Assembly (NCBI GenBank): GCA_035536235.1
Contig: DATLOQ010000045.1
Span: 62,001 to 126,000 of the forward strand
Length of the DNA: 64,000 nt
Direction of reading: 5' to 3'
DNA from: DATLNF01 sp035536235
GTDB taxonomy: Bacteria > Actinomycetota > Actinomycetes > BP-191
Each line of letters opens with the position of its first letter. Position 1 is the first letter of the stretch. Shown one piece after another: positions 26,046 through 34,171 of this stretch. Below the pieces are notes generated by a model. That model had not been told where the DNA came from, searched no databases, and worked only from the letters and a program-made list of their open reading frames with translations. The position numbers were made by a program, and so were the translations under genes.

Positions 26046-26598
26046 TTTCACACCCGCCGTACGCCTCACTGATCTGGCCGACGTACTCGCCTTCTCGCCA
26101 TGACAACCGGAGCACGAAGCCGGCGGACTTGCGGGGCGTGTCGCTGGCGCGGCCGACCAGGAACGTGGCTGTCCGGCCCTCCTCCGCTGCGCTGGCAGAG
26201 TCGGCAGCGGCGTCGACTCGGCGGTAGCGGGGACGCTCGATATTGCGGCACTGCCTGACCGCGACGAGCTCGGCCGCGCGCCGCGCTGTACGCCCGCTCG
26301 GACGCACGACGGGCGCCACGACGACGGCGCCGGTTGAGCTGATGCTCACGGCTGCGCGCATCGGCTCCTGGTGTTCTGAGGACCGACCGGCGGGGCCCGC
26401 GAGCGTGGCGGAGCCGGATGAGGCCCGCTGAGCTGCTGCCGTGCCCGCGGCGACCAGAACGCCGACCACCCCTATTGCCAGCGCCGTCGTCAAGCGGTCG
26501 CGGCGCAGCGTCCACGGCAGTCGCCGGCCGGCCCGCGGCGCGCGCTCTGCGGGCCCCCAGGACAGCACCTCTCGCGATCCGCTCGACTCTCCTGGCAT
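26038..26598 (-). CDS. Membrane-anchored protein of the acs-linked trio, member 1
   Basis: A 186-residue protein: basic cytoplasmic stretch RRLPWTLRRDRLTTALAIG, one membrane segment (about 38-58), and an external domain ending GFVLRLSWREGEYVGQISEAYGGCESG. LPWTLRRDR matches LPWSLRRSR of the member at 25043, so these two are paralogues. It begins 5 bases after the acs stop with a GAGGAG site, so the trio is read from the acs message. No family was recognised and the link to acetate metabolism, if any, is unclear. Confidence 0.75.
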   Translation of the reverse strand: MPGESSGSREVLSWGPAERAPRAGRRLPWTLRRDRLTTALAIGVVGVLVAAGTAAAQRASSGSATLAGPAGRSSEHQEPMRAAVSISSTGAVVVAPVVRPSGRTARRAAELVAVRQCRNIERPRYRRVDAAADSASAAEEGRTATFLVGRASDTPRKSAGFVLRLSWREGEYVGQISEAYGGCESG

Positions 26599-26603
26599 GG
26601 CGG

Positions 26604-28559
<1,956 letters not shown>

Positions 28560-28637
28560 GGCGGCTCCTCGCAGCGGCGGCGTCCTACTCTCGCTGATGC
28601 CGCCACGCGATGCCAGGCGCGGTAGGGGCGCCGAGCG

Positions 28638-29135
28638 TCAGCTGCCGACGACGTACGCCGCGTCGGTGGCAGCGGTGTCGCCGCCGGGGGCGCCGGCAAG
28701 CGCACCGCCGGGCGTGCTGCTCACGGCGATGTCGCTCAGCTCGGTCCCGGGCTTGAGCGCGCCCTTCGCCGGCATCGTGAAGACGATCTTGTTGCCGCTG
28801 ATCTTCACTGCCGGCGGACTCGCATTCGATCCGGTGCACCCTCCGCTGCTGCTGCCGTCCACGCCGAAGACGTTGCCCCGCCAGGTGCAGTTGTCGTCGG
28901 TGCTGAAACGCAGCTGGTAGGCGAACGGCACCGGCGTATTCGGTGGCCCGGCGAACTCCACCGTGACCACGAGCTTCGTCTTCTTCTCGGTGACGAACAG
29001 GGCGGAGACGATGTCGGCACCGGCTACCGGGTAGTCACCCCTCGGATCGGTGAGCTGCGGCTTCGGCGCCGCGCCGGCGTGCGGCGCTGCGAGGGCGATC
29101 ACTGCGATCGCGGCAGCGAGAACGGTACGTCGCAT
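28638..29135 (-). CDS. Secreted beta-rich protein, tandem paralogue B
   Basis: A 165-residue exported protein with a Sec signal peptide (MRRTVLAAAIAVIALAAPHAGA, cleavage about residue 22). The mature part begins with DPRGDYPVAGADIVSALFV, shared almost word for word with the paralogue at 29236. It then runs as alternating beta-type segments with two cysteines (NCTWRGN and GGCTGSN), which likely form a disulfide. ATG 29135 has GGGGGAG 6 bases before it. The D-x-x-GD entry and beta layout resemble DOMON/CBM9-like binding domains, but this is only a resemblance. Confidence 0.8.
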   Translation of the reverse strand: MRRTVLAAAIAVIALAAPHAGAAPKPQLTDPRGDYPVAGADIVSALFVTEKKTKLVVTVEFAGPPNTPVPFAYQLRFSTDDNCTWRGNVFGVDGSSSGGCTGSNASPPAVKISGNKIVFTMPAKGALKPGTELSDIAVSSTPGGALAGAPGGDTAATDAAYVVGS

Positions 29136-29175
29136 GGATGCTCCCCCGTCGAAGCTGAAGTTGCCGGTGGGAATT

Positions 29176-29213
29176 CGACAGCTCCCGGGCGGATTCCTGC
29201 CCGGGAGCTGTCG
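29176..29213 (-). terminator. 15-bp hairpin between the two secreted paralogues
   Basis: CGACAGCTCCCGGGC and GCCCGGGAGCTGTCG form a perfect 15-bp stem with an 8-base loop. It lies 22 bases past the stop of the gene at 29236 and 41 bases before the start at 29135 on the same strand. It is likely a terminator, or an attenuator that makes the upstream gene more abundant. Confidence 0.65.
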
Positions 29214-29235
29214 TCGAATGCCGGTGGGTGTGCGG

Positions 29236-29745
29236 TTACTTGACCACGTAGGTCGCGTCGCCCGTCGCGGTGTCACCGGCAGCGCCGGGCCCGGAGCCGG
29301 AGAGCACGCCGCCGGGGGCGGAGTAGATCGCGAAGGCGGTGATCTTGGTGCCCAGCTTGAACGCACCCTTGGTCGGCACCGAGAACGTCAAGGTGTTGCC
29401 GTTGATCTTGACGCCGGAGGGGGCTGAGGAGTTGTCGCCGCGGCAGCCGCCGGACACCTCGTCGTTGGCGCCGAAGTAGTTGACCCGCCAGTCGCAGCTG
29501 CCCGCCATGAAGTTGATCTGGTAGGCGTAGGGAATGGGGGTGGCCGGGCTCGCCGGGCCGGCCAGCTCGAGGGCGATGACCAGCGTCTTCTTCTTCACGG
29601 TGCTGAGCGTGAGGGACACGATGTCGGCGCCAGCCACCGGGTAGTCGCCCTTGGGGTCGGTGACCTGCGGCGTCGGCGCTGCACTGGCGTGGGAGGCGAA
29701 CAGGGCTCCGGAGAGTAGTACGGCGGTGAGGGCGACGCGGCGCAT
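29236..29745 (-). CDS. Secreted beta-rich protein, tandem paralogue A
   Basis: A 169-residue exported protein with signal peptide MRRVALTAVLLSGALFASHASA. The mature start DPKGDYPVAGADIVSLTLS is nearly identical to the paralogue at 28638, and the same two cysteines (SCDWRVN, GGCRGDN) are in place. The ATG has GAAGGAC 7 bases before it. The tandem copies presumably arose by duplication and have diverged to about half identity by eye. No enzyme motif is visible; a surface or secreted binding role is inferred only from export and fold-like pattern. Confidence 0.8.
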   Translation of the reverse strand: MRRVALTAVLLSGALFASHASAAPTPQVTDPKGDYPVAGADIVSLTLSTVKKKTLVIALELAGPASPATPIPYAYQINFMAGSCDWRVNYFGANDEVSGGCRGDNSSAPSGVKINGNTLTFSVPTKGAFKLGTKITAFAIYSAPGGVLSGSGPGAAGDTATGDATYVVK

Positions 29746-29872
29746 GGCAATGTCCTTCGGGGGTTGGGGGTGCTGCGGGGGTCTTGCGGTGGTAACGACG
29801 ACCTTCGTCTCCGGTGACGGCACTCCTGCCCCCCGCAAGGAAGAGTGCCGCGCATCAGTAGGCTCTCCGTTC

Positions 29873-30628
29873 GTGGCCGAAGGCGATCCGCTCGTCCCGC
29901 TGATGCACCTGCCGGACGTGGCGGAGCGGGTGCTCGCGGCGCGCGGCGGGGTCGACCGACTGCTCGGGGAGCGGGTGCTGCGCCGCCGCAGTGCAGAAGT
30001 GTCCGCGGAAGCGGGGCTGCGATCGGTGCGGGCCAGCGCCGCGCTCGAAGGAGTGGTCGTCAGCCTCGACGACCTGCGTCGCGGAGCAGACATTGACGCC
30101 CCGGCCGTCCAAGGCGCGCTCCGCGTCGGTCAGGAGATGAGCTCGCTAGGTCCCGTGCTCGACCGGGCCCCCATGCAGGCGTTGGCCCGGCTGCACGCGC
30201 TCGCCGCAGCGGACGCGGTACCCCGCTCCGAGCTCGGCCGGCCCCGAGAGCTCGGCCTGCCGCCTGCGCACGTGGTAGCTCGCCGACTAGCCACGCTCAG
30301 CGAGATCCTGGCAGCACCCACGTCGGTGTCGGCGGTAGTGGTCGCCGCCGTCGTGCATGGTGAAGTTCTTGCGCTGCAGCCCTTCTCCTGGGGCAATGGC
30401 CTGGTTGCGCGCGCTGCCGCCCGGATCGTGCTGGTGCATCGCGGAGTCGACCCCAAGGCGCTCACCGCGCCGGACGTCGGTCATGCCGTTGACCCCACGG
30501 CGTACGCCGATGCGGCCGCGCGCTTCGCTGCGGGAGACGTGCGTCCGTGGCTGCTCCACTGCGCCGACGCCTTGCTCGCCGGAGCGCAGGAAGGACAGGC
30601 GATCTGCTCGGCCCTGGAGCGCGGCTAG
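29873..30628 (+). CDS. Fic-fold protein with degenerate active site
   Basis: A 251-residue protein with Fic/DOC layout. The autoinhibitory motif (S/T)-x3-E-(G/N) is present at Ser55-Glu59-Gly60 (SAALEG). The active-site loop, normally HPFx(D/E)GNGRxxR, reads QPFSWGNGLVAR at 169-180: His to Gln, acidic to Trp, Arg to Leu, while GNG and the last Arg remain. AMP-transfer by the usual mechanism is therefore unlikely. Start GTG 29873 is preferred, with TAGGCT 8 bases before it and no ribosome site. It is divergent from the secreted paralogues and converges with the dehydratase gene with only 4 bases between stops. Confidence 0.8.
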   Translation: MAEGDPLVPLMHLPDVAERVLAARGGVDRLLGERVLRRRSAEVSAEAGLRSVRASAALEGVVVSLDDLRRGADIDAPAVQGALRVGQEMSSLGPVLDRAPMQALARLHALAAADAVPRSELGRPRELGLPPAHVVARRLATLSEILAAPTSVSAVVVAAVVHGEVLALQPFSWGNGLVARAAARIVLVHRGVDPKALTAPDVGHAVDPTAYADAAARFAAGDVRPWLLHCADALLAGAQEGQAICSALERG

Positions 30629-30632
30629 CGGT

Positions 30633-31487
30633 TCAGCGCTGGTCGCGAATCACTGCCGGCACTTCGTCGAGGAGCTCGCGGGCGAGGAAGGTCAGCCCAC
30701 CGATGCGCTCGGCGAGACGGTCGCCGGCGGTGGCATGCAGGTGCTGACCCCACACTCCGGCTTGGGCGGGCGTCGCTCCTCTGGCGAGCAGCCCGGCGAC
30801 GAGTCCGGCAAGCACGTCGCCCGAGCCTGAGGTGCCCAGCCCGGGGTTGCCGGCCGCGTTGTGCCAGCGCGAACCGTCCGGTGCGACCACCCAGCCGCGG
30901 ATCACGACGACAGCGCCGTAGCGCTCCGCGACCGCAGCCGCCGTGGTCTCATCCTCGACGGCGTCTTCGGTGTCGAGCAGGGCGGCCAGCTCACCTGAGT
31001 TCGGCGTCAGCACGGCAGCTGCCCCGAGGAGGTCACGGGAGCGCCCCAGCGCTGCCAGGCCGGCCAGTGCCCCTGCGTCGACCACCACCGGCGCGCCCTT
31101 GCGAAAGCGGAGCGCGCGGTCGATCAGCTCAGGCGCGCTGCCCCTCGACAGTCCGGGGCCCAGCACGAGCGCATCGGCAGTGGCTAGCCGGGTGTCCACC
31201 GCAGCGAGCGCCGCAGGGTCTATGCCCCCGTCGCTGTCGGCGGCAAGGCCGACAACGAGCGCCTCCGGCACGGTCACCCCGAGGGCCGCAGAGGTGGGCT
31301 CGACGGTGACGATCTGCAGGCGTCCAGCACCGGCGCGCAGCGCAGCGAGACCGGCGAGAAGGACGGCACCAGGAGTCTCCGTCGTACCACCGAGGACGAC
31401 CACCGTGCCCCGGTCATGCTTGTCGCCGTCGCCGCCGGGCGCGGGGAGGGCCCACTGCCGCAGCAGATCAGCGGTGACCTGGACCAT
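30633..31487 (-). CDS. nnrD: ADP-dependent NAD(P)HX dehydratase (YjeF C-terminal type)
   Basis: A 284-residue ribokinase-fold enzyme that repairs hydrated NADH/NADPH. The signature NPGLGTSGSGDVLAGLVAG and the ATP-site GTVVVLGGTTETPGAVLLAG are intact. Unlike many bacterial forms it stands alone, without the N-terminal epimerase domain. Its ATG shares a base with the stop of the histidine phosphatase gene (TGATG), so the two form an operon whose leader carries the structured RNA candidate at 32331-32453. Confidence 0.92.
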   Translation of the reverse strand: MVQVTADLLRQWALPAPGGDGDKHDRGTVVVLGGTTETPGAVLLAGLAALRAGAGRLQIVTVEPTSAALGVTVPEALVVGLAADSDGGIDPAALAAVDTRLATADALVLGPGLSRGSAPELIDRALRFRKGAPVVVDAGALAGLAALGRSRDLLGAAAVLTPNSGELAALLDTEDAVEDETTAAAVAERYGAVVVIRGWVVAPDGSRWHNAAGNPGLGTSGSGDVLAGLVAGLLARGATPAQAGVWGQHLHATAGDRLAERIGGLTFLARELLDEVPAVIRDQR

Positions 31488-32245
31488 CAGTGCGGGCCTG
31501 CCGGCACGTCGGGCTGCGTCGTCACCGGCGCGTGCTCCTCAAGCAGCGGCGCGGTCTCGTTGTAGGTGAGCAGTCGCATCCCGCCGCGCGGACCCAGGCC
31601 CTCGTCGAAGGCATATGTCGTCACCGAGCAGTTGGCGACCTCGGCGGCTCCGTCGATGGTCAGGACCTGCTCCTCGGTCATCGACTCGATCACGTAGCGG
31701 AAGAGCAGCACGACGACCTGGTGCGCGATGACCACCACCTGCTCGCCGTCGCAGTTGCGGCGCATGTCGTCGAGAACCGAGCGGACGCGCAGCGCGACGT
31801 CGGACCACGACTCACCACCGGGGGGCCGGTGATAGAACTTGCCCAGCCTCGTGCGCCGCTGCGACTCCTCGGGGAAGATCGTCGTGATGCCGCGTCGGGT
31901 GAGCCCGTCGAGGATGCCGAACTCACGCTCGCGCAGCCGCTCGTCGAGCACCGTCGAGACTGTCAGCCGCCCTTCTTCGGCCATGATCTGCGCAGTTTGC
32001 TGGGCCCGCAGGTAGGGCGACACGTAGAGCGCGTGGGGTTGGTCGGCGCCGGGTTGGTGCGACCACCAGACACCGAGAGCCCGAGCCTGCTGGCGGCCCA
32101 GCTCGGACAGCGGCACGTCCATGTCCCGGTCCGCGATGTCGATGCGCTCGAGGCTGTTGGCCTCGGCATGGTCGCGGGCGACGTTGCCGGCGCTCTCGCC
32201 GTGCCGGATGACGCTCAGTCGTGCGGGCCAGCTGCTGGTGGGCAC
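31487..32245 (-). CDS. Histidine phosphatase family protein (phosphoglycerate-mutase-like)
   Basis: A 252-residue phosphatase of the branch-1 histidine phosphatase superfamily. RHGESAGN near residue 14 carries the phosphorylated His, and IAHQVVVLL near residue 180 the second catalytic His; the ERLREREFGILDG segment carries the acid. A GTG start follows AGGA at 6 bases. The substrate is unknown. The 46-base interval upstream of the start leads into a 16-bp hairpin and then the structured RNA candidate, an arrangement like a riboswitch-controlled gene. Confidence 0.88.
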   Translation of the reverse strand: MPTSSWPARLSVIRHGESAGNVARDHAEANSLERIDIADRDMDVPLSELGRQQARALGVWWSHQPGADQPHALYVSPYLRAQQTAQIMAEEGRLTVSTVLDERLREREFGILDGLTRRGITTIFPEESQRRTRLGKFYHRPPGGESWSDVALRVRSVLDDMRRNCDGEQVVVIAHQVVVLLFRYVIESMTEEQVLTIDGAAEVANCSVTTYAFDEGLGPRGGMRLLTYNETAPLLEEHAPVTTQPDVPAGPH

Positions 32246-32290
32246 GGGGTCATCCTGCCCGACAACGCGGCCGTCGAACGCCGTACAGCA

Positions 32291-32327
32291 AACGGCGCTT
32301 CAGCGGGCCAGCCGCTGAAGCGCCGTT
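32291..32327 (-). terminator. 16-bp terminator-like hairpin in the phosphatase leader
   Basis: AACGGCGCTTCAGCGG and CCGCTGAAGCGCCGTT form a perfect 16-bp stem with a 5-base loop, read on the minus strand with a short TTTGCTG tail. It lies 46 bases before the phosphatase GTG and 3 bases after the closing stem of the RNA candidate. Eight bases of its 5' arm and loop (GCGGCTGG) are complementary to CCAGCCGC in the RNA candidate, so the two pairings exclude each other. Confidence 0.7.
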
Positions 32328-32330
32328 ACC

Positions 32331-32453
32331 TCACGAGTACCGCGGTTACCAAGCGTGCTCCTGATCGTCGAAGCGGTTGGGCGCTTGCGCGTCTCCTCAC
32401 CTCGACGTGCCTCCCGCGGCTGGTCGCACGTGGGTGCTCATCAGTACTCGTGA
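32331..32453 (-). ncRNA. Candidate structured leader RNA ahead of phosphatase-nnrD
   Basis: On the minus strand a 10-bp perfect closing stem (TCACGAGTAC with GTACTCGTGA) encloses about 103 bases. Inside are GCAC-CCAC-GTGC, a long arm closed by CCGCGG/CCGCGG, within it CGTCGAGG pairing CTTCGACG with one G-U, and a CGC-GCAA-GCG hairpin with a GNRA loop. Together these form a three-way junction. A 16-bp terminator-like hairpin follows at once. The arrangement is aptamer, hairpin, gene, as in riboswitches, though a free small RNA with its own terminator is equally allowed. It matches no family I can name; T-box and hammerhead were considered and rejected. The rest of the gap, 32454-32588, shows nothing further. 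Confidence 0.55.
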
Positions 32454-32588
32454 AACGAGCGTGAGGAGGGGGGACTCGCCCACCGCGCCGGCGGCTCGCA
32501 CTGCCAGTTGTACGCCGGTGCAGCGCCGTTGTGAACCCCTCCGATGGGACTACTTTTCGCCGGGCGCCGGCCACGGGCTGTCATCGCC

Positions 32589-33386
32589 TCAGCAGCGGGT
32601 TGCCCGGCGTCGGGCGGCCAGCATCCGCCACCCGAGAGCGACCGCGCCGACGCCAACTGCGGCCCCGGCGAGAACCGGGACGGGAGGGCGCGTGAAGGTC
32701 GGCACTCTGGACCGCAGCCCTACCGGGCGGGTGAAGTCGCGCACCTCCCACCCGCGCTGGACCGCAACGCGACGCAGCGCCTTGTCGGGGTTGACGACGA
32801 CCGGGTGCCCGACGGCGTCGAGCATGGGGAGATCGGTGATCGAGTCGCTGTAGGCCCAGCAGTCGGCGAGGAACCAGCCCTGCTCAGCCGCGAGGGCTTC
32901 GATTGCCTCCGCCTTGTGCACGCCGTAGGCGTAGAAGGCGATGTCGCCGGTGTAGCGCCCGTCTTCGATCACCATGCGCGTGGCGATCGCGTGGTCCGCT
33001 CCGACCATCTCGGCGATGGGTGTCACCACCTCCTCCCCCGAGGACGAGACGATGACCACCGCCCGCCCGGCAGCCTGATGGCCTTCGATGAGGGAGACCG
33101 CTTCGTCGTAGACCAGCGGGTCGATGAGGTCGTGGAGGGCCTCCTCGACGATGGAGCGCACCTGGTCGACCGGCCAGCCGGCGCACAGCCCCTTGAGGTA
33201 GTCGCGCATCCGAGCCATCTGGTCGGCGTCGGCACCCGCGATGAGGTAGACGAACTGCGCGTAGCTGCTCCGAAGCACAGCGCGCCGGTTGACGAGCCCG
33301 CCCTGGTAGAAGGTCCGGCCGAAGGCGAGCGTGCTGGACTTCGCGATGACCGTTTTGTCCAGGTCGAAGAACGCCGCGCCGCCCAT
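32589..33386 (-). CDS. HAD-IB phosphatase, SerB-like (Rv3661-type)
   Basis: A 265-residue haloacid dehalogenase-family IB phosphatase. The motif FFDLDKTV at the N-terminus carries the nucleophile and acid Asp; IVSSSGEE is motif II and YSDSITDLPML is motif III. A C-terminal hydrophobic stretch (VPVLAGAAVGVGAVALGW) suggests a membrane tail. ATG 33386 was chosen because TATCTT lies 6 bases before it, giving a leaderless message; GTG 33452 is an alternative. Rv3661 and the Streptomyces orthologue lie next to the tad genes in the same way; the latter is linked to differentiation in older annotation. Confidence 0.85.
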   Translation of the reverse strand: MGGAAFFDLDKTVIAKSSTLAFGRTFYQGGLVNRRAVLRSSYAQFVYLIAGADADQMARMRDYLKGLCAGWPVDQVRSIVEEALHDLIDPLVYDEAVSLIEGHQAAGRAVVIVSSSGEEVVTPIAEMVGADHAIATRMVIEDGRYTGDIAFYAYGVHKAEAIEALAAEQGWFLADCWAYSDSITDLPMLDAVGHPVVVNPDKALRRVAVQRGWEVRDFTRPVGLRSRVPTFTRPPVPVLAGAAVGVGAVALGWRMLAARRRATRC

Positions 33387-33392
33387 GAGCCA

Positions 33393-33398
33393 AAGATA
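33393..33398 (-). promoter_or_regulatory. Candidate -10 box for leaderless SerB-like gene
   Basis: On the minus strand TATCTT is followed by 6 bases and then the ATG at 33386. This supports the shorter N-terminus. Confidence 0.4.
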
Positions 33399-33483
33399 GT
33401 TCTCCGAGGAGGTTTGGCCGGGGAGGAGGTGGGCATCCTCAGCAGTGAGCACGTCACACAGTCAGCGCGGGGGGGTGTACAAG

Positions 33484-33816
33484 ATGCGCAGAGTCGTCGC
33501 TGGAGACCTGGACCAGGTGTCCGAGACCCGCGTCGTCGAGCACCGCTCCGTTGCTGAGACCATCGCCTCTGTCATCACCGTCCTCTACGCCGCGGTGATC
33601 GCGCTCATCGGCATCGACGTGCTGCTCGAAGCCCTCGATGCCCGCGAGGAGAACGGTTTTGTCAGCGCCATCGACGGGCTGAGCGGCGCCTTCACCAAGC
33701 CTTTCGACGGCGTCTTCGCCGATCAGCGTTACTGGGCCACGGCGCTTATCGCCGCCGTCGTCTACACCGTGATATATCTCATCGCCATGGCGGCCTTACG
33801 ACGCGACCCCGCCTAG
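33484..33816 (+). CDS. Small two-helix membrane protein, YggT-like pattern
   Basis: A 110-residue protein with two membrane segments (about 23-45 and 82-103) joined by a loop containing FVSAIDGLSGAFTKPFDGVF, which resembles the YggT-type pattern of a proline-aromatic loop between helices. ATG 33484 has GGGGGTG 7 bases before it; longer in-frame starts exist at 33475 and 33445. It is divergent from the SerB-like gene and is followed by three tandem hairpins. Function unknown. Confidence 0.7.
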   Translation: MRRVVAGDLDQVSETRVVEHRSVAETIASVITVLYAAVIALIGIDVLLEALDAREENGFVSAIDGLSGAFTKPFDGVFADQRYWATALIAAVVYTVIYLIAMAALRRDPA

Positions 33817-33829
33817 CGCCCCCCACGTT

Positions 33830-33855
33830 CTGACGCCATCCCCCCCCGGCGTCAG
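33830..33855 (+). terminator. C-loop hairpin 1 of 3
   Basis: CTGACGCC and GGCGTCAG pair around a 10-base loop ATCCCCCCCC, 13 bases after the stop of the small membrane protein. It is the first of three adjacent hairpins with C-rich loops. Confidence 0.6.
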
Positions 33856-33859
33856 GCGC

Positions 33860-33885
33860 GTCTGGCTCACCCCCCGGAGCCAGAC
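33860..33885 (+). terminator. C-loop hairpin 2 of 3
   Basis: GTCTGGCTC and GAGCCAGAC pair around ACCCCCCG. Only 4 bases separate it from hairpin 1. Confidence 0.6.
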
Positions 33886-33888
33886 ACC

Positions 33889-33925
33889 GGACGACCCCCG
33901 CCACCCCCCCCGGCGGGGGTCGTCC
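33889..33925 (+). terminator. C-loop hairpin 3 of 3
   Basis: GGACGACCCCCGCC and GGCGGGGGTCGTCC form a perfect 14-bp stem around ACCCCCCCC. It begins 3 bases after hairpin 2. The stem sequences of the three differ while the loops are alike. The rest of the gap to the tad genes (33926-34171) shows only a short palindrome at 34004-34016. Confidence 0.65.
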
Positions 33926-34003
33926 CATGTCCGGGGTCAGGTGGGATCCTGCGCTGGCCCGTGCAGGACCTCGGCCCTCCCTCCCGCACGCCGCCCTGGT
34001 GAT

Positions 34004-34016
34004 CAACGGTCCGTTG
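34004..34016. promoter_or_regulatory. Palindrome upstream of the tad operon
   Basis: CAACGG-T-CCGTTG is a perfect 13-base palindrome, 156 bases before the first tad gene. It could be an operator for the pilus operon; no promoter boxes were securely placed around it. Confidence 0.35.
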
Positions 34017-34171
34017 TTGCTCTCCAGTGCAGAAGTCCCCACCAGAGATGTCGCGGGTCGCCACTTCGGTGCGCATCCGCCGTCCACAGATCGGCGCCCG
34101 GGCGGTCACCGCCCGACCCGACGGTCCCAGGCTGAGCTTCTCCTCTCTCGCCTACTGCCCTTGGGGGCCCG

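Noticed and set aside
32331..32453. Hammerhead ribozyme or T-box in the leader RNA
   Set aside because: The minus strand has CTGATGAG after the closing stem, but the required GAAA is GACC and the cleavage triplet is absent. GGTAACCGCGG resembles the T-box sequence, but it has one extra base and no aminoacyl-tRNA synthetase or amino acid gene follows.
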